Assembly: GCF_029774155.1 (NCBI RefSeq)
Contig: NZ_CP103833.1
Span: 1,488,001-1,552,000 of the forward strand
DNA from: Actinobacillus arthritidis
Lineage (GTDB): Bacteria; Pseudomonadota; Gammaproteobacteria; Enterobacterales; Pasteurellaceae
Direction: 5' to 3'
Length of the DNA stretch: 64,000 nucleotides
Position numbers and translations under genes: made by a program. This document shows positions 30,078-39,182 of the stretch, in pieces (position 1 is the stretch's first letter; every line of letters starts with the position of its first letter). The notes beneath the pieces were generated by a model. That model searched no databases, was not told where the DNA came from, and saw only the letters and a list, made by a program, of their open reading frames with translations.

Positions 30078-32030
30078 CTAAACTCTTCTTAGCATTAATA
30101 AGAAATAGGTTCCGCCGACTAATGTGGCGACTAAGCCTGCCGGAATTTCATACGGAAACAATAACTGTCTGCCGAGCCAATCGGCAAGTGACATAATTAA
30201 TCCGCCCAAACAGGCTGAAATCAAAATCTGTTGTGGGACTTTTTTTACCCCTAAAAAGCGCACCATTTGCGGCACCAGTAAACCGATAAAACTTAACGGC
30301 CCGATAACTAAGGTCGCTAGCGCAGTTAATAACGCACTAAATAAAATTAAACACCAGCGAACTTGTTTGAGATTTAAACCGAGTGATTGCGCCATCGGAG
30401 CTTGTAACGCCAATAAGGCGAGCCAGCGGCTAAAAATCAAACTGGCCAAAAGTAACGCAAAACTGACCGCTAGCAAGCCGATCGCCAATTCATTACTCAC
30501 ATTTTGAGTTGAACCGGATGTCCACGTAATCAGCTGATTAGCTCGAGGATCGCCGCTGGCAATCGCTAAACGTTGCAGAGTATCGAATAATGCCGATAGG
30601 CTGATACCGGTCAGCAACACTTTTTCCGGCAACATACCGTCGCGCTGATTGATTGCAGTTAATACCAATAATGCAACACAAGCACCAAGAATCCCCGCCA
30701 ACCAAAACCATTCGGTTTGCTGTACACCAAACAGAAATAAAGCGACTAAAATGCCCATCGAAGTGCCGGAAGACACCCCCAATAGTTCAGGACTCGCCAT
30801 CGGGTTTAACGTTAAACGCTGTAAAATCACACCGGCGACCGACAGTAAAATCCCGACCGCTATCGCCACCATTAAGCGAGGCAAACGTAATGCAATCAAC
30901 TCACTTTGTTGCGTCCATTGCCAGCCGTTTATCCCTTTGCCGACAAATAACGCTAAGCAAATTGCCAAGGCTAAACCGCCCAGTATCAAAACAAGAACAA
31001 GCGGTCTAAATTGACGAATTTTTTGCGAATCCGCTTCTTGCAAACGTCCGGTATGCGGTAATGCACTAAACATCAGCCAAAGCAACAATGGCGTACCGAA
31101 TAAAGCCACTACCGCACCAGTCGGTAAATGAATACCGCTAAAAAAGGCGAAGAGCTGTAACAGCAAATCCGTATTCGCCAATAATAACGCACCTAACCCA
31201 AAAGCGGAAAACAGCTGATAACTAAAACGGCGAATATGCAGTTGGCGAACAATAGTCGCTGAAGCTAAACCAATAAAACCCAACATACCCACTTTCGCCA
31301 CTACAATCGCAATTAAAAATGCCGCAATCAATACGCCAATAACCCGCAATTTTGCGACCGGTACGCCTAAACTCTGTGCATTCGCATCATTTAACGTCAA
31401 AATGGTGAACGGACGAATCAATAAACTGATAAGCAAGACTGCAGGTATAGCTTGGGCGATGAGCAATAACGAATCCCGCCAACTTTCTTGTACTAAAGAA
31501 CCTGCGCCCCATTGTGCCAAACCTCGAGATTCCTCCGGATAAAACAGCATCATTAACGCAGAAAACGAACCGAAATAGAGATTTACCACTAAGCCAGCAA
31601 GGATCAGCAATAAAGGCGACATTGTTTTTCGCATCGCCAAACTCAACACTAAAATCAAGCTGAGTGCCGCACCGATTAATGCCACCGCACTTGAACCGTA
31701 TTCCAACCAATCCGGTAAAAAAATCGCCGTTAAAAATAAGGCGAATTGCGCACCGCTACTAATGCCTAGCGTATTATCCGATGCCAACGGATTCGCCATC
31801 ACTTGCTGTAATAATAAGCTCGCTAAACCTAGCAAACCGCCGGCAAGCAATGCTATCACAATACGCGGTAAGCTATAACTTTGAATCAGCAATAATTCCA
31901 AGTTTTCACTTGGCAAAAAGAGCGAAACCAACCCGCTTCCATTTGGCAGTTGTAACATTAATACGGTCAGCAACAGTCCGAAAAATAGCACTGCTAATCC
32001 GCCGAATAAGAATTTGCTCGCTTTTACCAT
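30078..32030 (-). CDS. fhuB: Ferrichrome ABC transporter, fused permease
   Basis: Inner-membrane permease with two FecCD-type halves fused in one 650-residue chain and about 20 hydrophobic helices, the hallmark of FhuB. Each half has a conserved GLASLLLQQVMANPLA-type or GVILQRLTLNPMASPELLG-type segment near its start and a cytoplasmic coupling segment (GFIGLASATIVRQL; GLLVPQMVRFLG). It overlaps fhuD by 7 bp. It works with FhuD and FhuC. Confidence 0.95.
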   Translation of the reverse strand: MVKASKFLFGGLAVLFFGLLLTVLMLQLPNGSGLVSLFLPSENLELLLIQSYSLPRIVIALLAGGLLGLASLLLQQVMANPLASDNTLGISSGAQFALFLTAIFLPDWLEYGSSAVALIGAALSLILVLSLAMRKTMSPLLLILAGLVVNLYFGSFSALMMLFYPEESRGLAQWGAGSLVQESWRDSLLLIAQAIPAVLLISLLIRPFTILTLNDANAQSLGVPVAKLRVIGVLIAAFLIAIVVAKVGMLGFIGLASATIVRQLHIRRFSYQLFSAFGLGALLLANTDLLLQLFAFFSGIHLPTGAVVALFGTPLLLWLMFSALPHTGRLQEADSQKIRQFRPLVLVLILGGLALAICLALFVGKGINGWQWTQQSELIALRLPRLMVAIAVGILLSVAGVILQRLTLNPMASPELLGVSSGTSMGILVALFLFGVQQTEWFWLAGILGACVALLVLTAINQRDGMLPEKVLLTGISLSALFDTLQRLAIASGDPRANQLITWTSGSTQNVSNELAIGLLAVSFALLLASLIFSRWLALLALQAPMAQSLGLNLKQVRWCLILFSALLTALATLVIGPLSFIGLLVPQMVRFLGVKKVPQQILISACLGGLIMSLADWLGRQLLFPYEIPAGLVATLVGGTYFLLMLRRV

Positions 32031-33322
32031 TGCTCGCCTCCGTGCGGCAATCCGTTAGCAAAAATTTCGGCAAAGCGTTGAGCAGAAGGAATACCGCCGA
32101 ATGTCCACACCGCTGGTAAAATTAACGGATCTTTTGCCATCGTTAAATGTTGCCATAAAGTGTTGTAACGCAAGGCGGAACCGATGTTCGCCGGATACGG
32201 TTTTACCACCACTAAACGGCTATTCGGCGCAAGTTTGGCTAACTGAGTGACATCAATCGTCTCAAAGCCCCACGCATTTTGCGAACCGTTCCACGCATTG
32301 TGAAAGCCGAGTTGTGATAACACCGCACCAAACGGGCTGTTTGCGGCATAAATGCGTAAATGGCGTGTATCAATAAACTGTACCAAGGCAATCGGGCGCT
32401 CCAAATAAGGCTGAACAAGCGGTCGAATTTCACCCATTTTTTGCCAATAGTTGGTCATGAGTCGCTCAAATTCCGCCTGTTTATCGGCAATAAATGCTAC
32501 TTTACGGCTGGCGCTCACAATATTTTGCCAAGCATCGCCTTCCGTATAAAAATCTACCAATGTCACAGTGGAAAACGGCTCGAGTGTTGCGGTGGCTTGG
32601 GCGTAAAAACTGCTATTAATAAAATGCAAATCGTGGTCACCCTGTTTTAAGGCAAGAATCTGTTCCGGATTCGGTTGCATTCGCACGCCGAGATCTAAGG
32701 TGTTATTCGGTAACGCCGGTTCACTGACCCACTGCTGATAGCTTTTTACATCACCGACCGCCACTGGCTTCTCGCCTAACGCGATTAATGTTTCGGCAAC
32801 CGTCCAATCCAAGGTCGCAAAAGATTTTGCCTTCACCCCACAAGACATTGCAAAAAAAAGTGTAAAAACGACCGCTTGTAGCGTTTTAACCACGGAAAAA
32901 CACGGAAGCTCACGGAAAATACGATAAATATTTCCTGTGTTTTTCTGTGTGTTCCGTGGTAAAAAGATAAAAAGCCTAAAAACGACCGCTTGTAGCGTTT
33001 TAACCACAGAATTACACGAAACCCCACGGAAAATACGATATATACTTTCCGTGTTTTTCTGTGTGTTCCGTGGTAAAAAGATAAAAAGCCTAAAAACGAC
33101 CGCTTGTAGCATTTTACCCACAGAATTACACGGAAGCTCACGAAAAATACGATATATACTTTCCGTGTTTTTCTGTGTGTTCCGTGGTAAAAAGATAAAA
33201 AGCCTAAAAACGACCGCTTGTAGCGTTTTAACCACAGAATTACACGAACCCCCACGGAAAAGACGATATATACTTTCCGTGTTTTTCTGTGTGTTCCGTG
33301 GTAAAAAAATAAGTCGTTTCAT
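32024..33322 (-). CDS. fhuD: Ferrichrome-binding periplasmic protein with N-terminal tandem repeats
   Basis: Periplasmic siderophore-binding protein. The ORF from ATG 33322 has 432 residues, far longer than the usual about 300, because residues 1-152 are four 38-residue repeats starting about FLPRNTQKNTESIYRIFR. After them comes a normal secretion signal (KTLQAVVFTLFFAMSCGVKA) and the mature domain from KSFATLDWTVAETLIALGE. A GTG codon giving VVKTLQAVVF as the N-terminus would make a conventional protein, so the true start is uncertain. The ATG overlaps the fhuC stop (TGATG), supporting the long start. The 3' end overlaps fhuB by 7 bp. Confidence 0.85.
   Translation of the reverse strand: MKRLIFLPRNTQKNTESIYRLFRGGSCNSVVKTLQAVVFRLFIFLPRNTQKNTESIYRIFRELPCNSVGKMLQAVVFRLFIFLPRNTQKNTESIYRIFRGVSCNSVVKTLQAVVFRLFIFLPRNTQKNTGNIYRIFRELPCFSVVKTLQAVVFTLFFAMSCGVKAKSFATLDWTVAETLIALGEKPVAVGDVKSYQQWVSEPALPNNTLDLGVRMQPNPEQILALKQGDHDLHFINSSFYAQATATLEPFSTVTLVDFYTEGDAWQNIVSASRKVAFIADKQAEFERLMTNYWQKMGEIRPLVQPYLERPIALVQFIDTRHLRIYAANSPFGAVLSQLGFHNAWNGSQNAWGFETIDVTQLAKLAPNSRLVVVKPYPANIGSALRYNTLWQHLTMAKDPLILPAVWTFGGIPSAQRFAEIFANGLPHGGEQW
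32867..33322 (-). repeat. Four tandem 114-bp repeats in the fhuD 5' region
   Basis: The marker GTTCCGTGGT recurs at 32951, 33065, 33179 and 33293, exactly 114 bp apart. The unit is a multiple of three, so all four copies stay open. Each copy contains an uptake signal (minus strand ACAAGCGGTC followed by GTTTT) and the CCGTG-type motif seen in intergenic regions elsewhere. The copies differ at a few bases, so the array is not a perfect assembly duplicate. Confidence 0.92.
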
Positions 33323-34087
33323 CAATAAAAACTCACCGGTCGTTTGGTTTCAGGGTGTTCAATCACGTTCAAATCAATGCCGTAAATTTGTTTTAATTTC
33401 GGGCTGTTTACAATCTCAAACGCATCCCCCTGCGCTAATAATTTGCCACTATGCAACGCCACCAATTGATCGCAATAACGTGCTTGCCAAATTAATATCG
33501 TGAATCACAATAATCACACCTAAATTCAGCTCGTGTGCCAATTTTTTGACTAATTCCATTACTTCTACTTGATGAGCAATATCTAAGGCGGCAAGCGGTT
33601 CGTCCAACAGCAAAAATTTGCTTTGTTGCGCCAATAACATCGCCAGCCAAATGCGAGAACGCTCACCGCCGGAAAGCGTATCTACCAGTCGCTCGGCAAA
33701 CTGTTCCGTGTGGGTTAACGCTAAGGCTCGTTCGATGGCTTCATGATCTTTTTGTTTATTAGAACCGAATAAACCGTTCCACGCATAACGCCCCATGGCG
33801 ATAAGCTCTCTGGCGGTCAGATTGGTCGCTTGCGGGAGATATTGAGGAAGATAAGCGACTTGTTTGGCAAAATCTCGTGATGACCATTGGTTAAGTTCTT
33901 TCTGATTAAATAGAATTTTACCTGCCGATACTTGTTCTTGTTTTGCCAATAATTTAATTAAGGTGGATTTGCCTGAGCCATTATGTCCGATTAAACCGTA
34001 CACTTTACCCTGCTCAAATCGTAAAGAAATCGGGTGGAGTAAGGTACGAGAAGGAATTGCAAAAGTCGCATTTTCAATTAAAAACAC
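33322..34087 (-). pseudogene. fhuC: Ferrichrome ABC transporter ATP-binding protein, frameshifted
   Basis: ATPase of ferrichrome import and first gene of fhuCDBA. From ATG 34087 the protein shows Walker A GHNGSGKST (about 34), the signature LSGGERSRIWLA and Walker B FLLLDEPLAALD. It breaks at 33482-33487, where GCTTGC stands for GCTGC on the plus strand. As read it stops at 33449 after 212 residues. Removing one base restores INLAARYCDQLVALHSG and a tail ending RPVSFY, 254 residues in all, with the stop overlapping the fhuD ATG. An intact protein is likely in the real strain. Confidence 0.9.
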
Positions 34088-34111
34088 AATAGCTCCGAAT
34101 AAAGAAAAATG

Positions 34112-34140
34112 ATGCTATTCTAATTAAAAACTATTAGCAT
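34112..34140. promoter_or_regulatory. Possible Fur-controlled promoter region of fhuC
   Basis: An imperfect AT-rich dyad with outer arms ATGCTA and TAGCAT lies 25 bp before the fhuC ATG. Position and composition fit a Fur operator, but the match to the 19-bp consensus is weak. Confidence 0.3.
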
Positions 34141-34324
34141 TTGAATTAGTTTCTCACATTAGCGTTGACTTTTTTCAAGATCTCATCAATTTCCAGCTAT
34201 AAGCGGGTAAATTTATAAAATTTTTTACAATTTTAACGTCGACTTATAGCAAGTAATTCAAGTTATCTATATAATCCATCGCTTTTGAAATATACATATT
34301 TTTAATCACGACTCGAGGTCTTAA

Positions 34325-34888
34325 ATGTCAAATCATAACTCTTTAACTGCGAATCCGGGCCCACTAGGTTTATGTGGTTTTGCATTAACAACTTGGTTAC
34401 TTAGCTTAATCAACAACGGAACATTCGGTGGCGAAAACATAGGCTTAGTGCTTGCAATGGGCTTTGCTTTCGGTGGTACTGCACAAATGATCGCAGGTAT
34501 GTTTGAATTTTCAAAAGGTAACACCTTTGGTTTCACTGCATTCACCAGCTACGGCGCTTTCTGGTGGTCATTCGCATTATTCAAAGTATTCTTCGCTGAA
34601 GGTGTAACTGCACCGTTCATCGGCTGGTACTTAGTGGCTTGGGGTACATTCACATTAATGATGTTTATCGGAACATTAGCAAAAGCGCGTGCATTACAAG
34701 CAATCTTCTTAGCATTAACCATTACCTTCTACTTATTAGCGGCAGGCGATTTCACCGGTGATCACTCTCTTACTCACATCGGTGGTAACTTCGGTTTATT
34801 AACAGCCTTATTAGCGTTCTACTTAGCGGCAGAAATCATCAATGAAAGTTTCGGTCGTACGGTATTACCAATCGGTGCGCCGAAATAA
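34325..34888 (+). CDS. satP: Acetate/succinate transporter SatP (YaaH family)
   Basis: Six-helix inner-membrane carrier of the GPR1/FUN34/YaaH family that moves acetate and succinate with protons. Its 187 residues include the N-terminal family signature NPGPLGLCGFALTTW and the helix block MGFAFGGTAQMIAGM. It is monocistronic, with a TATAAT box about 45 bp upstream and its own terminator. Confidence 0.9.
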   Translation: MSNHNSLTANPGPLGLCGFALTTWLLSLINNGTFGGENIGLVLAMGFAFGGTAQMIAGMFEFSKGNTFGFTAFTSYGAFWWSFALFKVFFAEGVTAPFIGWYLVAWGTFTLMMFIGTLAKARALQAIFLALTITFYLLAAGDFTGDHSLTHIGGNFGLLTALLAFYLAAEIINESFGRTVLPIGAPK

Positions 34889-34905
34889 GCTAATTTCTGA
34901 TTTCG

Positions 34906-34933
34906 TAAGGACGCTTTAGCGTCCTTATTTTTT
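34906..34933 (+). terminator. Terminator after satP
   Basis: TAAGGACGC-TTTA-GCGTCCTTA, a 9-bp stem followed by a T run, 17 bp after the stop. Confidence 0.9.
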
Positions 34934-35092
34934 TGCGTTCAATTATATACTCTCCTTTATTTTTGCGATCTTCTTCACATTTTTAACATTTAATTAACAA
35001 TTTATTCATAAAAACATTGCCGGATTAAATTTAAGAGGCGTATTATGGTTGGCAACAGCTATTTATTTCCCCATAAATCTAGGAGTAATGAG

Positions 35093-36574
35093 ATGAAAGA
35101 TCTTAATGTTTTTGATAAAAATTACGGCTTATTAATCAATGGCGAATGGACTCAAGGTAGCAGTAACGATTTACTTCCTTCTTATAATCCAGCAAACGGC
35201 GAAGTGTTAGCGCATTTTGTCGATGCAACCGATGCGGATGTGGATGCGGCGGTAAAAGCGGCACAAGAAGCATTTAAATCTTGGCGTAAAACAACGGTAG
35301 CGGAACGTGCGGCGATTTTAAATAAAATTGCCGATGTGATTGACGAAAACAGCGAATTATTCGCTTTACAAGAAACCTTAGACAACGGTAAACCGATTCG
35401 TGAAACCAGAGCGGCGGATATTCCGTTAGTCGCCGACCATTTCCGCTATTTCGCCAGTGCGATTCGTGCCGGCGAAGGTAGCTTAAATCAAATCAATCAA
35501 GAAGAACTTTCACTTGTTCTGCGTGAGCCTATCGGCGTAGTCGGACAAATTATTCCGTGGAACTTCCCGTTCTTAATGGCGGCATGGAAAATCGCACCGG
35601 CATTGGCGGCAGGTTGTACCGTAGTAATCCACCCCTCCAGCACCACTTCGTTAAGCCTGTTATCTTTTGCACAAAAAATTAATCATTTACTGCCGAAAGG
35701 TGTATTAAATGTAATTACTGGTAAAGGCTCGAAATCGGGCGAATATATGCTTAAACACAAAGGCTTTAACAAATTGGCATTTACCGGTTCGACTGAAGTG
35801 GGACGTCATATTGCGATTTCTGCCGCAGAATTACTCATTCCGGCAACCTTAGAATTAGGCGGTAAATCGGCTAATATTTTCTTTGACGATATGCCGTTCG
35901 ACAAAGCATTAGAGGGCGCACAAAAAGGTATTTTATTCAATCAAGGACAAGTCTGTTGTGCCGGTTCACGCATCTTTGTACAAGAAGGAATTTATGACAA
36001 ATTTGTGGCAGCATTAGCCGAAGAATTTAAGAAAGTCAAAGTCGGTTTACCGTGGGAAGATGACACTCAAATGGGTGCACAAGTCAATGCAGGGCGACTC
36101 AACACTATCTTAAAATATGTCAAAATCGGTGAAGAAGAAGGATGTCGCATTATTACCGGCGGTAAAAAAGTCTTAGCTGATAACCTTGTCAATGGCGAAT
36201 TTGTCGAACCGACTTTAATTGAATCGAAAGATAATAACAGCCGAATTGCTCAAGAAGAAATCTTCGGACCGGTGGCAACCGTGATTAAATTTAAAACCGA
36301 AGAAGACGTTATCCGTATGGCGAACGATTCGGAATACGGCTTAGGCGGCGGTGTTTGGACTAAAGACATTAATCGTGCATTACGTGTTGCACAAGCGATC
36401 GAAACCGGTCGTGTTTGGGTCAATTGCTACAATATTCTGCCGGCGGGCGCACCATTCGGCGGTTATAAATCTTCTGGTATCGGGCGTGAAACCCACCAAA
36501 TGATGTTAGATGCTTATACCCAAGTGAAAAATATCTACATCAGTACCCGTGAAGAACGTGAAGGTATGTACTAA
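35093..36574 (+). CDS. aldB: Aldehyde dehydrogenase, AldB-like, with altered cofactor motif
   Basis: NAD(P)-dependent aldehyde oxidation. ATG 35093 has an ideal AGGAG-N7 spacing and gives 493 residues; another ATG at 35045, with its own GAGG site, would add 16. Catalytic Glu is in LELGGKSANI, catalytic Cys in NQGQVCCAGSR, and PWNFPFLMAAWK and EIFGPV are present. The usual cofactor-site block VVLKPAE is replaced by VVIHPSS, removing the lysine and glutamate that bind the adenine ribose. AldB is the closest family I can recall; the substrate is uncertain. A paired uptake-signal terminator follows. Confidence 0.82.
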   Translation: MKDLNVFDKNYGLLINGEWTQGSSNDLLPSYNPANGEVLAHFVDATDADVDAAVKAAQEAFKSWRKTTVAERAAILNKIADVIDENSELFALQETLDNGKPIRETRAADIPLVADHFRYFASAIRAGEGSLNQINQEELSLVLREPIGVVGQIIPWNFPFLMAAWKIAPALAAGCTVVIHPSSTTSLSLLSFAQKINHLLPKGVLNVITGKGSKSGEYMLKHKGFNKLAFTGSTEVGRHIAISAAELLIPATLELGGKSANIFFDDMPFDKALEGAQKGILFNQGQVCCAGSRIFVQEGIYDKFVAALAEEFKKVKVGLPWEDDTQMGAQVNAGRLNTILKYVKIGEEEGCRIITGGKKVLADNLVNGEFVEPTLIESKDNNSRIAQEEIFGPVATVIKFKTEEDVIRMANDSEYGLGGGVWTKDINRALRVAQAIETGRVWVNCYNILPAGAPFGGYKSSGIGRETHQMMLDAYTQVKNIYISTREEREGMY

Positions 36575-36598
36575 TTTTTCATTATAATCTCCAAAATC

Positions 36599-36650
36599 AG
36601 CGGTCTAATTTCCCAGCTTTTTTGCAAAATTTAGCGGAAATTAGACCGCT
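36599..36650 (+). terminator. Uptake-signal terminator after the aldehyde dehydrogenase
   Basis: AGCGGTCTAATTTCC (36599-36613) and its complement (36636-36650) form a 15-bp stem followed by TTTT. Confidence 0.85.
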
Positions 36651-36769
36651 TTTATATCATTTTAGTATAAAAAAATGCCTTTTGTTCTTTACTCCATAGC
36701 TCAGAAAAGGTAATCTCTCGCCACTTTTTATTTTACGATTTATTTAAAATCCTACTTGGAGAAGCACTT

Positions 36770-38407
36770 ATGAAATTAGCGACTTTAACTAAAGTAAGTG
36801 CAGGTGTATTAGTAGCACTTGCCTTAACCGCTTGTGACGATAAAAATACCGATGCTAAAACTGTAGCGAAACCGGTTGCTGAAAAAACTTTTGTGAACTG
36901 TGTTAGCCGTTCACCACAACATTTAAGTCCGGCATTAGCAATGGACGGGATTTCTTACAATGCGAGTTCTCAGCAAGTTTATAACCGTTTAGTTGAATTT
37001 AAACGTGGTTCGACAGAGATTGAACCAGCATTAGCCGAATCTTGGGATATTTCAGAAGACGGTTTAACTTACACTTTCCATTTACGTAAAGGGGTAAAAT
37101 TCCACTCAAACAAAGAATTTACTCCAAGCCGTGATTTTAATGCGGATGACGTAGTCTTTTCATTTAACCGTCAGTTAGACCCGAATCATCCTTACCATAC
37201 GGTATCAAAAGCGACTTATCCGTACTTTAAAGCGATGAAATTCCCAACTTTATTAAAATCGGTAGAGAAAGTGGATGATCATACGGTGAAATTTACCTTA
37301 ACCAAACGTGATGCGACCTTCGTTTCAAGTTTAGGGATGGACTTCACTTCGATCTATTCTGCCGAATATGCAGATGCGATGTTAAAAGCCGGTAAACCGG
37401 AAACTATCGATACGACACCGATTGGTACTGGTCCATTTGCCTTTACCGGTTACGTATTAGATCAGGCAAGCCGTTATGTGGCACATAAAGATTATTGGAA
37501 AGGTAAAGCTGATTTTGACCGCTTAATTTTTGAAATTGTGCCGGATGCAACCGCTCGTTATGCAAAATTACAAGCAGGTCAGTGCGACTTAATTGACTTC
37601 CCGAATGCGACTGATATTGAAAAGATGAAAACCGATCCGAAAGTACAATTACTTTCACAACCGGGTTTAAATATCGCTTATGTGGCATTTAATACCGAAA
37701 AAGCACCGTTTGATAATGTCAAAGTACGCCAAGCGTTAAATCTTGCGGTAGATAAAAAAGCGATTATTGATGTGGTTTACCAAGGTGCCGGTATTGCGGC
37801 GAAAAATCCATTGCCGCCAACTATTTGGGGCTACAACGACAGCTTACCAGAATCAGAATTTAATATTGAAAAAGCGAAACAACTTTTAGCAGAAGCTGGC
37901 TATCCGAATGGTTTTGAAACTGAACTTTGGGTACAACCAGTAGTGCGTGCTTCAAATCCGAACCCACGCCGTATGTCTGAAATCATTCAGGCAGACTGGG
38001 CGAAAATCGGGGTAAAAGCAAAATTAGTCACTTACGAATGGGGCGATTATATTAAACGTACTAAAGCAGGTGAATTAACTGCCGGTACCTATGGCTGGTC
38101 GGGTGATAACGGTGATCCAGATAACTTCTTATCACCATTATTCGGTTCAGCAAACGTTGGCAACAGTAACTATGCTCGTTTTAATAGCCCTGAGTTGGAT
38201 GCGTTATTAGATAAAGCCCTCGGCTTATCGGATAAAGCGGAACGTACAAGACTCTACGAACAGGCACAAGTATTGTTAAGAGAACAAGCACCGTGGATTA
38301 ACGTGGCACACTCGATTAACTTTGCACCGACTAGTAAACGTGTACAAGACTACAAACAAAGTCCGTTCGGTTACACTTATCTGTACGGTACAAAACTTGC
38401 TGACTAA
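36770..38407 (+). CDS. hbpA: Heme/peptide-binding lipoprotein HbpA (SBP family 5)
   Basis: Substrate-binding lipoprotein of the DppA/OppA type. The lipobox LTAC places the lipidated cysteine at residue 22. Its 545 residues are highly similar to recalled H. influenzae HbpA, sharing SYNASSQQVYNRLVEFK, IEPALAESW and GWSGDNGDPDNFLSPL. That protein has been described as heme-binding and as a glutathione-binding partner of the Dpp permease. No permease gene is adjacent, so it probably shares a dpp transporter encoded elsewhere. Confidence 0.88.
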   Translation: MKLATLTKVSAGVLVALALTACDDKNTDAKTVAKPVAEKTFVNCVSRSPQHLSPALAMDGISYNASSQQVYNRLVEFKRGSTEIEPALAESWDISEDGLTYTFHLRKGVKFHSNKEFTPSRDFNADDVVFSFNRQLDPNHPYHTVSKATYPYFKAMKFPTLLKSVEKVDDHTVKFTLTKRDATFVSSLGMDFTSIYSAEYADAMLKAGKPETIDTTPIGTGPFAFTGYVLDQASRYVAHKDYWKGKADFDRLIFEIVPDATARYAKLQAGQCDLIDFPNATDIEKMKTDPKVQLLSQPGLNIAYVAFNTEKAPFDNVKVRQALNLAVDKKAIIDVVYQGAGIAAKNPLPPTIWGYNDSLPESEFNIEKAKQLLAEAGYPNGFETELWVQPVVRASNPNPRRMSEIIQADWAKIGVKAKLVTYEWGDYIKRTKAGELTAGTYGWSGDNGDPDNFLSPLFGSANVGNSNYARFNSPELDALLDKALGLSDKAERTRLYEQAQVLLREQAPWINVAHSINFAPTSKRVQDYKQSPFGYTYLYGTKLAD

Positions 38408-38440
38408 AAGTCTTTAGACTAATTCAGGCAAATCAACAAA

Positions 38441-38466
38441 AATGGTGGGAAATCCCACCATTTTTT
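38441..38466. terminator. Terminator between hbpA and convergent pdxH
   Basis: AATGGTGGG and CCCACCATT form a short hairpin with a run of six T residues. Confidence 0.88.
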
Positions 38467-38478
38467 ATTTCCGTTATC

Positions 38479-39108
38479 TTATGGTGATAGCCTTTCTTTA
38501 TGCCACTTTCCTTCAACAAGGCGATAATAAATCCTGTCATGCAAACGGCTTGGCCTGCCCTGCCAAAATTCAATACGTTCTGGTAACACAATATAACCGC
38601 CCCAATGAGGTGGGCGAGGTACGTGTAACGGGTGTTTCGCCGCAATCAATGCCGCCTTTGCCACCAACTCGCTTTTACTGGCTAACACTTGACTCTGATT
38701 ACTTGCCCAAGCTCCGACTTGGCTGGTATAAGGACGGCTGGCAAAATAGCGATCCGATTCCTCAGCTGAAATTTTCTCAATCTGTCCTTCAATCCGTACC
38801 GAACGTTCTAACTCCGCCCAAAAAAAGGTTAATGCCGCATAAGGATTTTGCTCAATCGCTTGCCCCTTACGGCTTTGATAATTGGTAAAAAACACAAAGC
38901 CGTTTGGATTCACCTCTTTTAATAACACAATACGGCTGGTCGGTTTGCCGTCAAGAACGGTGGCAACGTTCATCGCTGTCGGCTCATTCGCTTTAGCGGT
39001 AATCGCTTCCTGTAACCATTGTTCGAATTGTTGAATCGGATCCGCATGGCAATGCGCTTGGGACAATTCTTGTTTACTATAATCTTCTCGAATGTTGTGT
39101 AGATCCAT
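38479..39108 (-). CDS. pdxH: Pyridoxamine 5'-phosphate oxidase
   Basis: FMN enzyme that makes PLP from PNP or PMP. Its 209 residues fit the family. Recognisable blocks are [39 protein letters not shown], the [11 protein letters not shown] segment and the C-terminal [15 protein letters not shown] signature. Its ATG follows GAGG. Confidence 0.95.
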   Translation of the reverse strand: MDLHNIREDYSKQELSQAHCHADPIQQFEQWLQEAITAKANEPTAMNVATVLDGKPTSRIVLLKEVNPNGFVFFTNYQSRKGQAIEQNPYAALTFFWAELERSVRIEGQIEKISAEESDRYFASRPYTSQVGAWASNQSQVLASKSELVAKAALIAAKHPLHVPRPPHWGGYIVLPERIEFWQGRPSRLHDRIYYRLVEGKWHKERLSP

Positions 39109-39134
39109 GTTTTTCCTCTACAAACTAGAAAACA

Positions 39135-39179
39135 AAAGCGGTCAAATTTCCGCAAAATTTTGCAAAAATTCAACCGCTT
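39135..39179 (-). terminator. Uptake-signal hairpin between pdxH and srmB
   Basis: AAGCGGTCAAATTT and AAATTCAACCGCTT pair with one mismatch, four bases after the srmB stop on the minus strand. Confidence 0.7.
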
Positions 39180-39182
39180 GTA

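Noticed and set aside
32867..33322. CRISPR array
   Set aside because: Repeats are direct tandem copies without unique spacers and lie in a coding sequence; no cas genes are present. The same applies to the array at 47440-48531.
32833..33503. Open frames on both strands across the fhuD repeats
   Set aside because: All arise because the 114-bp unit is divisible by three; only the fhuD frame leads into a signal peptide and a conserved domain.
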